Below, piece by piece: positions 1 through 7,533 of a stretch of 31,488 nt of DNA. The notes beneath the pieces are model-generated. The model saw nothing but the letters and a program-made list of their open reading frames with translations. It did not search any database and was not told the origin of the DNA. A program made the translations under genes and the position numbers. How positions within the stretch are numbered: the first letter of the stretch is position 1; every line of letters starts with the position of its first letter. The stretch is taken from the IMG/VR virus record IMGVR_UViG_3300042293_000272, positions 1 to 31,488 of that record, one strand, 5' to 3'. The DNA is from a virus.

Positions 1-243
1 GTATGATGAACAAAGCGAGATTGAATTTAAGGATTTTTTCGCTAGTGATTTAAGTGCTGATCAACAGAAAATTATTACAATGGTTTCAAATGGTGAAAGC
101 TATCAAGCCATCGTAACCGCAATTGATAAAGGTGCTTCATTTGTAACTAAGCAATTAATCGACCTAGAGGCAAAAGGAATGATAAAGGGGTGGGAAGTGA
201 CAAGCAAGGGGAATGATAATAAAGCTTCAAATTTTGAAGTTGT
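1..243. repeat. Terminal overlap of the contig (copy 1; copy 2 at 31246-31488)
   Basis: Bases 1-126 are identical to 31246-31371. Bases 127-243 align without gaps to 31372-31488 with 15 substitutions, 13 of them silent in the portal reading frame. The two changed residues are D/E and N/K. The reading frame is continuous through the junction, so the overlap marks a circular map of about 31,245 bp. The divergent half means the two contig ends come from slightly different relatives of the same phage. An exact physical terminal repeat would not diverge in this way. Confidence 0.93.
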
Positions 244-502
244 TTATAAATATGCTTTAAGAGATGAATTAAGTGGCCCCGTATTAATTGCAACGTCAAG
301 AGATTTCTGCGTACAAATGATTGAAGCTAATAAAATCTTTTCAAGAGAAGAAATAAATAAAGTAGGGGAGCAAGCGCAAAACAAAGGGCTTGTAGAAGAT
401 TCAAATATATGGAGGTATAGAGGTGGGGCATGGCAAAGAGCTGGGGTTACATTACCTGCTTGCCGTCACGTATGGAGACAACAATTAATTAAAAAGAAAT
501 AA
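2..502 (+). CDS. Portal protein, C-terminal part (5' end lies at the other end of the window)
   Basis: This is the last 166 codons of the gene that starts at 29888. Codons are in phase from base 2, and the joined product is about 619 residues. An ATG at 80 is only an internal methionine. The segment begins with a helical stretch (SADQQKIITMV, then KQLIDLEAKGMIKGW) that looks like a small winged-helix fold. It ends in a basic tail with the motif CRHVWRQQ. Cys-Arg-His tails of this kind are familiar from phage head proteins fused to or near Mu gpF-like domains, but I cannot assign that domain firmly. The connector gene starts 1 bp downstream. The portal assignment rests on the N-terminal part of the gene. 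Confidence 0.85.
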   Translation, partial: YDEQSEIEFKDFFASDLSADQQKIITMVSNGESYQAIVTAIDKGASFVTKQLIDLEAKGMIKGWEVTSKGNDNKASNFEVVYKYALRDELSGPVLIATSRDFCVQMIEANKIFSREEINKVGEQAQNKGLVEDSNIWRYRGGAWQRAGVTLPACRHVWRQQLIKKK

Positions 503-503
503 T

Positions 504-1031
504 ATGGAAGCTTTTTTAATTTCAACTTACAATTTAAAAAATTTAGGTTTTATTTCGCAAAATGTAGACGATACTTTATTGTCAACAATAATCATAAGGG
601 TTCAGGACACAATGATTGAACCAATTTTAGGAACGTCACTTTTTAAAAGATTGCTTACAGGAATAACCGCAAACAATTTGACCGCAAACGAAATAATTTT
701 GTTGAATGAATATATTACTCCAACTATTGTAGCGGCTTGCGATGTTAGGGCGGTCAAACAAACTACCTACGAAATAAGAAATAAAACAACGGGTAAAAAC
801 AATGATGAAAATATAAATTCAGTATCGGAATCGGAATCGGTACGCCTAGAAGATACACTTAGAAAAGATTTTGAATTTTACCGAAAAAGATGTATAAATT
901 ATTTAAGTGAGAATGCTACTTTATATCCTTTATATTATACCTTTGCACAGATGCAAGGTTGGATATGTGACGAGAACAATACAATAACCCCTGATAAAGG
1001 GTCAACGAGTACGAATATATATTTTATATGA
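504..1031 (+). CDS. Head-tail connector protein (DUF6712-like)
   Basis: This 175-residue protein has the N-terminal pattern of Bacteroidetes-phage connectors: an STYNLKNLGFI-like opening, then a helix with QDTMIEPILGTSLFKRLL. Family members form the ring under the portal that completes the head and starts the neck. The predicted fold is all-helical, with aromatic-rich helices (DFEFYRKRCINYL) near the C-terminus. It starts 1 bp after the portal stop and overlaps the next gene by 4 bp, as expected for a portal-connector-terminator series. I recognise the family by pattern, not by alignment. Confidence 0.72.
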   Translation: MEAFLISTYNLKNLGFISQNVDDTLLSTIIIRVQDTMIEPILGTSLFKRLLTGITANNLTANEIILLNEYITPTIVAACDVRAVKQTTYEIRNKTTGKNNDENINSVSESESVRLEDTLRKDFEFYRKRCINYLSENATLYPLYYTFAQMQGWICDENNTITPDKGSTSTNIYFI

Positions 1032-1714
1032 TTTTTAGTATCAATCAATTATCAAATGAATTAAAGGTTTTGAGCAACGCTCATTATCAATTAAATTCTT
1101 TTTTCTTTGGTAGTTTTTTGGATGCCATTCAGGATAGGTCTTTAAAATATCCTTTGATGAGTGTAGATTATCAAAGCGGTCAATTAAAAGCTTCAGGGAA
1201 TAGCTTAAATCTGTTTATTGTAATTGCTGATAAACAATATAAAGACAATAGCAACTTAATAGATGTGATTAGTGACACTATGCAAGTAGCTCGTGACCTT
1301 TACAACGTATTTACAAAATCAAGCCATTGGCAACAAATTTTAAGAGTAGATTCTGCAAACATTAATAAGTTCATTGAGAAGGGTGCGGATTTTTGCGCTG
1401 GTCACATTCTTAATTTAGGTGTGACTTTAAGAGATACAAATGGAATATGTGGATTACCTATTGAAAATTATGATTTGGCTGCTCCGATACAAGGTTCAAC
1501 AATCGTGATTAATACAACTGATAAATATTTCGTTTTTGAGCAATTAACATTATCGACTACGTGGGTAGTTAACCATAATTTAAACAAGCATTGCGTTGTT
1601 TTGGTAACCGATGAAACAGGAGAACCTATCGAGGTGGACGTTGATTATACAAATAACAACCAAGTAATAATAAATCTAAACATAGCAGGCAAAGGCTTTG
1701 TTTATTGTAATTAG
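1028..1714 (+). CDS. Neck / tail-terminator-like protein with a C-terminal fibre-type beta domain
   Basis: This 228-residue protein appears to have two parts. Residues 1 to about 160 (LNSFFFGSFLDAI, YPLMSVDY, then alternating strands and helices) resemble neck or tail-terminator proteins that cap the tail tube. Residues about 175-228 (WVVNHNLNKHCVVLVTDE, then V-V-Y-N-N-V-I repeats) match the short beta domain with an HNL-K signature often seen at the ends of phage tail-fibre proteins. Its place between the connector and the fibre genes fits either a terminator or a fibre adaptor. The ATG overlaps the connector stop by 4 bp. Confidence 0.5.
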   Translation: MIFSINQLSNELKVLSNAHYQLNSFFFGSFLDAIQDRSLKYPLMSVDYQSGQLKASGNSLNLFIVIADKQYKDNSNLIDVISDTMQVARDLYNVFTKSSHWQQILRVDSANINKFIEKGADFCAGHILNLGVTLRDTNGICGLPIENYDLAAPIQGSTIVINTTDKYFVFEQLTLSTTWVVNHNLNKHCVVLVTDETGEPIEVDVDYTNNNQVIINLNIAGKGFVYCN

Positions 1715-1735
1715 TAACTAATAAATAAATATAAA

Positions 1736-3136
1736 ATGAGTAAAGAAAAAAAGTTTTTTGTAGACATTAATTTACAAAGCCAAAAATTAGTAAATGCGGT
1801 TATCGGTACTAACTCCGACATGACAAAACAAGGTGCTATTCGTTACAACGGGAGCGACCTTGAGTATTATGATGGAACTGCGGTTCGCGCGTTGGCAACT
1901 GCTGCTGATTTAGCTGCATTAAATGCTGAAATCGGTATTGATTTAGCTGAATTGTCGGAGCAGGTTTCCTCAATGCTTTCTAACATTGATCCAGTAGCTT
2001 TAGATTCATTTACCGAATTATTAGCTGCGTTTCAATCTGCTGATAGCTCTTTATCTACAACAATTAGCAACCTTTCAACTGCTTCAACTTCGGCTATCAA
2101 TGCTGAAACTGCGAGAGCAACTGCAGCTGAAGGTGTATTGACTACAAATTTAGCAACTGAAGTATCTAACAGAACAAGTGCTGTATCTTCTGAAGCAACT
2201 GCTAGAGAAAATGCGGATACTACGTTACAATCAAACATCACAACTGAAGCTAATTCAAGAAGTGCTGCGGATACGACATTACAAACGAACATAACGAACG
2301 AAGCAACTGCTAGAGCGGCTGCGGATACAACGTTAACAACTAACTTGAATGCTGAAATTTCAAGAGCTACTGCAGCGGAGGCAACCTTAACAAGTGCTGT
2401 AAGTTCTGAAGCGGCAACTAGAGCGTCTGCGGATACTACTTTGACAAATGCAATATCAACTGTTGCTGGTAACTTAGCTTCTGAAATCACTGCTGCAAGA
2501 GCTGCTGAAGTTGCTTTAGGTATTCGTGTTGATAATGTATTATCTAATATTGATGCTGCTGCACTTGACTCATTAACTGAATTACTTGCTGCTTTTCAAA
2601 CTGCTGATGGTTCTTTAACCGCTGCAATTAGTTCACTTGCAAGCGCACAAACTTCTGCATTAAATGCTGAGATTGCTCGTGCTACTGCTGCTGAAGCAAC
2701 TTTGACTTCTGGAGCTTCTACAATTGCTGCTAACCTTGCAACTGAAATCACAAACAGAACAGATGCGGTTAGTGCTGCAAATGCTTCTATTTCTGCTGAA
2801 GCTTCAAGAGCTACAAGTGCTGAAGGTGTTTTAACAAGTGCAATTGCTGCTGAACAAGCTAGAGCTGAAGCTGCTGAAGCTACTGAAATTGCTGCTAGAA
2901 ATACTGCAATCGCTGCTGAGAAAACAAATTACACTATTGCTACAAACGCATGGACTGCTGAAGGTTCACATTACAAGCATACTTCTTCTAATCCATTTAG
3001 TGCGGATGCAACAGGTCACTTTTTAGTAAGTGGTGAAAATGCTGATTTTTCTTACGAAGTTACAAACTCAAACTTTATTGTTTATTCTAACTTTATTCCT
3101 AGCGCTTCAGTTAAATGTGCTTTCAAAAAGTTTTAA
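1736..3136 (+). CDS. Tail fibre / structural protein with 18-residue coiled-coil repeats
   Basis: This is a 466-residue Ala/Thr/Ser/Glu-rich protein. Residues 1-25 carry a short anchor (KFFVDINLQSQKLVNAV) that recurs at the N-terminus of the protein at 3196. Residues 82-105 (NIDPVALDSFTELLAAFQ) and 269-292 (NIDAAALDSLTELLAAFQ) are a duplicated module known from phage fibre proteins. Between them lie tandem 18-residue helical repeats, each with R-x-x-A-D/E-T/A-T-L, clearest over 153-242. Residues about 400-466 are a non-repetitive, probably beta-rich tip. It is most likely a trimeric fibre with a long coiled shaft. A terminator-like hairpin follows it. Confidence 0.78.
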   Translation: MSKEKKFFVDINLQSQKLVNAVIGTNSDMTKQGAIRYNGSDLEYYDGTAVRALATAADLAALNAEIGIDLAELSEQVSSMLSNIDPVALDSFTELLAAFQSADSSLSTTISNLSTASTSAINAETARATAAEGVLTTNLATEVSNRTSAVSSEATARENADTTLQSNITTEANSRSAADTTLQTNITNEATARAAADTTLTTNLNAEISRATAAEATLTSAVSSEAATRASADTTLTNAISTVAGNLASEITAARAAEVALGIRVDNVLSNIDAAALDSLTELLAAFQTADGSLTAAISSLASAQTSALNAEIARATAAEATLTSGASTIAANLATEITNRTDAVSAANASISAEASRATSAEGVLTSAIAAEQARAEAAEATEIAARNTAIAAEKTNYTIATNAWTAEGSHYKHTSSNPFSADATGHFLVSGENADFSYEVTNSNFIVYSNFIPSASVKCAFKKF

Positions 3137-3158
3137 GTTAAATTTAATTATTAATTTA

Positions 3159-3183
3159 GGGGATTGAAATATATCCCCTTTTT
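3159..3183 (+). terminator. Intrinsic terminator after the coiled-coil fibre gene
   Basis: GGGGAT at 3159-3164 pairs with ATCCCC at 3173-3178 around an 8-base loop, followed by five T at 3179-3183. It sits 22 bp after one fibre stop codon and 13 bp before the next gene. It may only reduce read-through, since no promoter is evident before 3196. Confidence 0.7.
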
Positions 3184-3195
3184 AAAAAAACACAA

Positions 3196-3576
3196 ATGGC
3201 AGCAATCGAAAGAAAAATTTACGTAGATTATAACCTACAAAACAATAAATTATCAAATGTTCACGCTGATTTATTCAACGTTGGTATTTCAAGAAAATCA
3301 ATTAATTACGCTCTTCAGGCTACTGATAATTACAAGGTAATCGAGATGAATGTAGCTAGTGCAAATACTGTTACTATTTCTGCAAGTGTTTTTTCTGCAG
3401 GTAATCAAGTAGTAGTGGAGCAATACGGAGCTGGTCAAACATCTTTCGTAGCAGGTTCTGGAATGACTTTGAGAAGTGATTCAGGAAAATTGAAGATTAG
3501 CGCACAATATGGAGCTTGTACAATTGTTTTCAAAAGTGCAAGTGAAGCAACTATTTACGGAAATTTAACAGCTTAA
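3196..3576 (+). CDS. Small tail-fibre protein, anchor plus beta tip domain
   Basis: This 126-residue protein opens with the same type of anchor as the gene at 1736 (KIYVDYNLQNNKLSNV). Residues about 33-126 form a beta domain (VIEMNVASANTVTISASVF, YGAGQTSFVAGSGMTLRSD, KLKISAQYG). The same domain is at the C-terminus of the next protein (3581-4750), with roughly two thirds of residues shared by eye. It is common in phage fibre and spike proteins. The gene looks like a minimal fibre made of attachment module plus tip. Its exact location on the tail is not visible from the sequence. Confidence 0.7.
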   Translation: MAAIERKIYVDYNLQNNKLSNVHADLFNVGISRKSINYALQATDNYKVIEMNVASANTVTISASVFSAGNQVVVEQYGAGQTSFVAGSGMTLRSDSGKLKISAQYGACTIVFKSASEATIYGNLTA

Positions 3577-3580
3577 GAAA

Positions 3581-4750
3581 ATGGCATATAAAGTATTTGC
3601 AAAAGGTAACTATCTGATATTACAAGATACGATTACGAATGAATTTTTTGAGGATGCGAAAGCAAATGTACTTGTAAGAAAATTACTTGCTGCAGATACT
3701 TCTTATTCATTTACTTTCAAAGGTGGAACGCCACAAATAAACAACGTGGCTTTAGCAGACCTTAAACAATTTGATGGAACAGCTTGGGCTTCGGCTGCAG
3801 CTTTTGAAACTTTTATTTTCTCAAATACGGGTTTTAATCCAGTTAGTCAGGAGCAACTAACGGATGTACAAACTGCTCTAAACAATCTACAAGTTCAAAG
3901 TGGTGTATCTTCCTTTAACTTAGATCCCATCCTTTCAATTCAAAATAATCCACAAACTCCAAATGTAGGGGATAGATACTTAGTTGGTTTAATTCCGACG
4001 GGTGATTGGGTAGGTAAAGAAAACTATTTAGCTGAAGGCAACGGGACAGGGTGGATTTATACTACGCCATTGAATGACATGATTATCGTTGATACTTCGA
4101 CCGATATAACTTTTCGTTATAACGGAACAGAATGGAAACAGTGGGGAGCTTCAAGTATTTTGCAAAATGGTAATAGGTTATCGGCTGCAATGAATATTGG
4201 AACGAATGATAATTTTGCAGTTACTTTTAAGAGTAATAATTTAACAAGATTATCTATTGGAACAACTACAATTATTAACTATTTGGTTACTCGTTTTAAT
4301 TCAGAAACAGCAAGTACTTTAGTTTATTTAGATGCTTCAAAAAATTTAAAAAGTTTATCAACTGCAACTTACCCAGACATTACAGAACTTAGTTATGTTA
4401 AGGGTGCAACGTCAAGCGTTCAATCTCAACTAAATGCTAAGTCACCTCTAAATGTTACATTAGACCGCAAAACAGCGTCTTATACCTTAGTAGCTGGAGA
4501 CAATGGCAAGTTAATTGAAATGAACGTTGCAAGTGCCAATACTTTAACTGTTGATGCAAGTTTATTTAGTGCTGGAAATCAAGTTTTGATATCTCAATAT
4601 GGAGCGGGACAAACATCATTTGTCGCTGGTGCAGGAATGACACTACGGAGCGATGGGGGAAAATTGAAAATCGGAAATCAATATTCTTTAGCAACTTTAA
4701 TATTTATAAGCGCAACCGAAGCGTATTTAACAGGAAACTTAATATTATGA
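3581..4750 (+). CDS. Tail fibre protein with C-terminal beta tip domain
   Basis: This is a 389-residue structural protein. Residues about 105-185 contain a segment (SIQNNPQTPNVGDRYLVG, WIYTTPLNDMIIVD, TDITFRYNGTEWKQW) of the type used in phage fibre proteins to describe a sheet-like sheath. Residues 293-389 repeat the tip domain of the preceding gene (YGAGQTSFVAGAGMTLRSD). Just before it, LSYVKGATSSVQSQLNAKS is a typical short trimerisation helix before a fibre tip. It starts 4 bp after the previous stop and overlaps the next gene by 4 bp. Confidence 0.72.
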   Translation: MAYKVFAKGNYLILQDTITNEFFEDAKANVLVRKLLAADTSYSFTFKGGTPQINNVALADLKQFDGTAWASAAAFETFIFSNTGFNPVSQEQLTDVQTALNNLQVQSGVSSFNLDPILSIQNNPQTPNVGDRYLVGLIPTGDWVGKENYLAEGNGTGWIYTTPLNDMIIVDTSTDITFRYNGTEWKQWGASSILQNGNRLSAAMNIGTNDNFAVTFKSNNLTRLSIGTTTIINYLVTRFNSETASTLVYLDASKNLKSLSTATYPDITELSYVKGATSSVQSQLNAKSPLNVTLDRKTASYTLVAGDNGKLIEMNVASANTLTVDASLFSAGNQVLISQYGAGQTSFVAGAGMTLRSDGGKLKIGNQYSLATLIFISATEAYLTGNLIL

Positions 4751-5547
4751 TATTATCTACACATGGAATAATTGGGAGCAGTGTAACGGTTGCAAGTGGT
4801 GACGCTGATGCACTTGCTTTTTTTACCGCTGCAGGCATTACCGACACAAATCAAAAAAGCGCAGTTAACACTTTAGTAACTGATTTAAAAGCGGCTAACA
4901 TTTGGACTAAAATGAAAGCTCTTTATCCTTTTGTTGGTGGTACAGCAGCGCAACATAGATTTAATTTAAAAGACCCAAGACCATTAAATGCAGCTTTCTA
5001 TTTGGATTTTATGGGTGGTATGACTCATAGTACTTTAGGTATTGTTCCAAACGGTACTACTTCATATGCAGATACTAAATTAAATCCAACTGGAACATTA
5101 TCACTAAATAGTGCCCATATCTCAGCATATATAAATGATTATGGAAGTGGTATATTAATAGGTAGTGACCAAACGTATAGATTTTGGATATCACCTAGAT
5201 TTGGTGGATCTAATGAAAGGAGTGCTATTTTCATAAATGAAAGTACATTTAATTATGGCGTATCTTCAACAAATAAAGGTTTGTGGTTGGGTAGTAGAAT
5301 AAATTCATCATTTACCAAATTATACAACAATTCAACAGTTTACTCAAACCCATCATTTGCGTCGGTAGCTTTGGAAAATGGTAAAATTTTTATTGGTGCA
5401 AGAGCAGGTTCTCCAACAACAGCTGATTCATATTTTAATAAACCGATTAGTTTTTCATCAATCGGAGACGGTTTAACAGATACAGAAACAGCTAACTTCT
5501 ACACTGCAGTACAAGCATATCAAACTACACTAGGTAGAAACGTATAA
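4747..5547 (+). CDS. Putative receptor-binding tail protein (lectin-like)
   Basis: This 266-residue protein begins with a helical segment (DADALAFFTAAGIT, then AVNTLVTDLKAANIWTKM) and YPFVGGTAAQHRFNLKDPR, a combination I recognise from fibre proteins of Bacteroidetes phages. The rest (from about residue 85) is rich in Gly, Ser, Asn and aromatic residues with alternating strands, consistent with a concanavalin-like carbohydrate-binding fold. The last 25 residues return to helix (TDTETANFYTAVQAYQTTL). As the last fibre gene before lysis it is a good candidate for the host-range determinant. The lectin assignment is inference. Confidence 0.6.
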   Translation: MILSTHGIIGSSVTVASGDADALAFFTAAGITDTNQKSAVNTLVTDLKAANIWTKMKALYPFVGGTAAQHRFNLKDPRPLNAAFYLDFMGGMTHSTLGIVPNGTTSYADTKLNPTGTLSLNSAHISAYINDYGSGILIGSDQTYRFWISPRFGGSNERSAIFINESTFNYGVSSTNKGLWLGSRINSSFTKLYNNSTVYSNPSFASVALENGKIFIGARAGSPTTADSYFNKPISFSSIGDGLTDTETANFYTAVQAYQTTLGRNV

Positions 5548-5566
5548 CCTTAACTCATTAAAACAC

Positions 5567-5785
5567 ATGGAAAACGTATACAAATTAACAGAAACACAAA
5601 AAGACCTTTTAATTGGTCAAACTTGGGACGGAGTTCAATACTTTAATCCAACTCAAGATGCAGATGGCAATTGGTTTATTTCAAATGAAGAAGTAAACGG
5701 ATGTACACACGAAAGTGTGAATGAATGGATACACGAATTACAAGAAATTGATTATAATCCAATTATCCATGAAACATTTATTTAA
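5567..5785 (+). CDS. Small conserved-type phage protein between fibres and lysis genes
   Basis: This 72-residue acidic protein (MENVYKLTETQKDLLIGQ at the N-terminus, ESVNEWIHELQEID near the C-terminus) has no membrane segment or signal peptide. Small proteins of this kind often sit between fibre and holin genes in Bacteroidetes phages, where they may act as chaperones or minor tail parts. I cannot name a function. Its last 17 bases overlap the holin-like gene. Confidence 0.55.
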   Translation: MENVYKLTETQKDLLIGQTWDGVQYFNPTQDADGNWFISNEEVNGCTHESVNEWIHELQEIDYNPIIHETFI

Positions 5786-5960
5786 TCGTTGGAATAGTCC
5801 AACGCCTAACTTTTGGCTTAAAGTTCAAAAGATAGGAATAGTTGCAGGAAGTTTGGGAGTGGTGTTAATCGCTCCCCCTTTTGGCATGGCTGTATTTGGC
5901 GGTTACTTAATAGCTGGAGGTTCAATAATTAGCGTCCTCTCACAATTAACAATAAAATGA
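5769..5960 (+). CDS. Holin-like small membrane protein
   Basis: The chosen ATG at 5769 gives 63 residues. An upstream ATG at 5721 would add 16 residues lying wholly inside the preceding gene. The start MKHLFNRWNSPTPNFWLKVQ is polar and basic. It is followed by two closely spaced hydrophobic stretches (IVAGSLGVVLIAPP and MAVFGGYLIAGGSIISVLSQL), which fits a two-helix holin that permeabilises the inner membrane. It lies directly before a coiled-coil membrane protein and a cell-wall hydrolase and overlaps the next gene by 4 bp. Confidence 0.65.
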   Translation: MKHLFNRWNSPTPNFWLKVQKIGIVAGSLGVVLIAPPFGMAVFGGYLIAGGSIISVLSQLTIK

Positions 5961-6226
5961 AAATGGAAATGTATAATTATATTTTGACTGGCTTGATTGC
6001 TATAATTTCATACTTTTTAAAAGTTGTAATAACTGAACATAAAGAAATGCAAAGAGAGGTCGTGGAACTTAGAAATAAAGTAGACCTCACACACCAAGCT
6101 TCGGAAATAAAGATACATAACATTGAAAAAGACCTTCAAAATAGTCTTAAAGATTTAAACAAAAAAATAGACCATTTGACAACTTGCATAGATAAACTTT
6201 TTGAAATAAGCAGACAAAAAAACTAA
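5957..6226 (+). CDS. Membrane-anchored coiled-coil lysis protein (XhlA/spanin-like)
   Basis: This 89-residue protein has one N-terminal hydrophobic helix (YNILTGLIAIISYFLKVVI type, residues about 6-25). A long charged coiled coil follows (EMQREVVELRNKVDLTHQ, then DLQNSLKDLNKKIDHL). The architecture matches XhlA-type hemolysin/holin helpers and also inner-membrane spanins. No lipobox-bearing outer-membrane partner was seen. The gene sits between holin and hydrolase genes, so a lysis role is well supported by context, while the exact class is open. Confidence 0.6.
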   Translation: MKMEMYNYILTGLIAIISYFLKVVITEHKEMQREVVELRNKVDLTHQASEIKIHNIEKDLQNSLKDLNKKIDHLTTCIDKLFEISRQKN

Positions 6227-6232
6227 ATAACC

Positions 6233-6811
6233 ATGGTACGTAATTACACTGATTTAGAAATAATAAACAGAATAAGAGGGCTGAAATCTTTTAAAGGCTT
6301 TCCACTTCAAAGGTACATAGTTGGCATTAGATCAAACGAAGATAAAACAAACACGCCTGATGATAAATTTTACATTTTTGAAGGGGAGCGTTTTATTACA
6401 ATGACAACAGGCACAACTAATCCTGGTTCTCCAATTTTAGAAGGTGGGTTTCTTAAATACAACAAAGTAGGTGCGGCGGTTGTGAAAGCAAACGAGTGTT
6501 ATTATGACCTTTGGAAACATGGCTATCACATGGGAAAAATGGAAGCACTTGTACAAGTCAATCCTATTATCGTTTATCGTGACGGAGATAAAGATGGTAA
6601 AAGCGAAGAAATAGGCACACCAATAACGGGGCTTTATGGTATCAATTTTCACACGATGGATTATAACAGATTTTCAAAAGAGATTAAAACAAACATAGGA
6701 AATTGGTCCGCAGGATGCCAAGTGGTTAATGACTGCGAAAAATTTTATCAATTGATCCCTACTTTTCGTACTCAGAAATATGTTACTTATTTTTTATTGC
6801 AAGAATTTTAA
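6233..6811 (+). CDS. Putative cell-wall hydrolase / endolysin (L,D-transpeptidase-like motif)
   Basis: This 192-residue protein has GLYGINFHTMDYN around residues 133-145 (H140) and NWSAGCQVVND at 157-167 (S159, C162). The His plus S-x-G-C arrangement recalls the catalytic core of YkuD-type L,D-transpeptidases. Related proteins are common as lysis enzymes in Bacteroidetes phages. It has no signal peptide, so release through the upstream holin is expected. It is the last gene before a new promoter and closes the late transcription unit. The enzymatic bond specificity cannot be read from the sequence. Confidence 0.62.
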   Translation: MVRNYTDLEIINRIRGLKSFKGFPLQRYIVGIRSNEDKTNTPDDKFYIFEGERFITMTTGTTNPGSPILEGGFLKYNKVGAAVVKANECYYDLWKHGYHMGKMEALVQVNPIIVYRDGDKDGKSEEIGTPITGLYGINFHTMDYNRFSKEIKTNIGNWSAGCQVVNDCEKFYQLIPTFRTQKYVTYFLLQEF

Positions 6812-6818
6812 ATAAAAG

Positions 6819-6849
6819 TTTGGTTATTAGTTTTAATTGTGTATATTTG
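6819..6849 (+). promoter_or_regulatory. Bacteroidetes-type promoter of the small early-gene operon
   Basis: TTTG at 6819-6822 and TATATTTG at 6842-6849 are separated by exactly 19 bp, matching the Bacteroidetes primary sigma pattern TTTG-N19-TAnnTTTG. Transcription should start near 6855, giving a short A-rich leader that ends in GAAACC just before the ATG at 6880. Confidence 0.82.
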
Positions 6850-6879
6850 TAATAGATATAACAATTAAAACTAGAAACC

Positions 6880-7062
6880 ATGAGAGACTTTAATTTTCAA
6901 ATGCAAGGGTATGGAGCTTATAAAGTTCAATACACCTCCCCAAAGACTGGCAAAACTTGGAGCAAAATAATTACCGACATGCAGGTAATTGATGCTACAA
7001 AAAACGCAAATAAGCCAAAAATCAAAGATATTAAGGAACTTATTAGAATAGTTAAATCATGA
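6880..7062 (+). CDS. Small basic protein, first gene of the early operon
   Basis: This 60-residue basic protein contains YGAYKVQYTSPKTGKTW, a two-strand beta-hairpin-like segment, and a Lys-rich helical C-terminus (IKDIKELIRIVKS). I do not recognise a family. Being first behind a consensus promoter suggests early expression, for example as a host-takeover or nucleic-acid-binding protein, but that is inference. The leader (ACAATTAAAACTAGAAACC) resembles those before 13663 and 13807. Confidence 0.7.
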   Translation: MRDFNFQMQGYGAYKVQYTSPKTGKTWSKIITDMQVIDATKNANKPKIKDIKELIRIVKS

Positions 7063-7208
7063 GTAATCCTGAAAAACTAATATGCTTTTTACTGGTTGTA
7101 ATAAGTGCATTAATTGGCTATATGATTGACGGATTTTATTTGTCTTTTATTGCCGTAATTGGTTTAATATTAATCTTTTCAATACTTTCAGAAAATGACG
7201 AAAACTAA
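7059..7208 (+). CDS. Small two-helix membrane protein
   Basis: This 49-residue ORF starts at an ATG overlapping the previous stop (ATGA). The N-terminus is short and polar (MSNPEK). Two hydrophobic helices follow (about residues 7-23 and 27-43), joined by a short turn with MIDG, and the tail is acidic (SENDEN). It overlaps the next gene by 14 bp. Coupled starts on both sides support it as a real gene. Function unknown. Confidence 0.6.
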   Translation: MSNPEKLICFLLVVISALIGYMIDGFYLSFIAVIGLILIFSILSENDEN

Positions 7209-7533
7209 TAGAATTTATTCAAAGATTTTTGGCTATGAAACGCCCGTTTACTTCTCCGATAGTGAGTTAACTTTTAACTTCCTGAATGAATGCGAGCTAA
7301 CTTGTTCTTCAAATGAAATGCAAGTACATTTAATTATCGAAGATGGCGAGGTTTTTTCAAGTGAAGGGGATTTTCTTTGTTTTGTAACTGATTTAGAACT
7401 ATTTCAAGACTTTGAAGAAAAAAACAAATGTGAAAAGTGCATGGACACAGGTTACATTAGAGCTACAATAGACTTTAATTTACAAGAAAAAAGGATAGAG
7501 TGTGAATGTGATAAACACTTTAAGTATGTTTAA
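7195..7533 (+). CDS. Small early protein with a Cys-rich zinc-binding-like tail
   Basis: This 112-residue protein has an N-terminal part (residues 1-80) that is acidic and strand-rich. The C-terminal part carries CEKCMDTGYIR, then ECECDKH: a CxxC and a CxC plus His spaced about 20 residues apart, a likely zinc site of the kind seen in DnaJ-like or treble-clef knuckles. It has no enzyme motif. It belongs to a run of overlapping small genes. I do not recognise the family. Confidence 0.6.
   Translation: MTKTNRIYSKIFGYETPVYFSDSELTFNFLNECELTCSSNEMQVHLIIEDGEVFSSEGDFLCFVTDLELFQDFEEKNKCEKCMDTGYIRATIDFNLQEKRIECECDKHFKYV

Noticed and set aside
1-243. Direct terminal repeat of a linear phage genome
   Set aside because: Physical terminal repeats are identical, whereas here almost half of the overlap carries substitutions at 13 percent of sites, and the portal gene crosses the joint.
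80-502. Independent 140-residue gene starting at the ATG at 80
   Set aside because: The same residues occur inside the portal reading frame at the right end of the window, so this is the portal C-terminus.
2180-2460. CRISPR-like repeats
   Set aside because: The 54-base periodicity is in-frame protein repetition within a fibre gene, without unique spacers between identical repeats.
2032-2490. Minus-strand ORF of 152 codons
   Set aside because: It lies wholly inside the repetitive coiled-coil gene. Its low-complexity Ala/Val translation is a by-product of the repeat codons, and no other gene in the window is on that strand.
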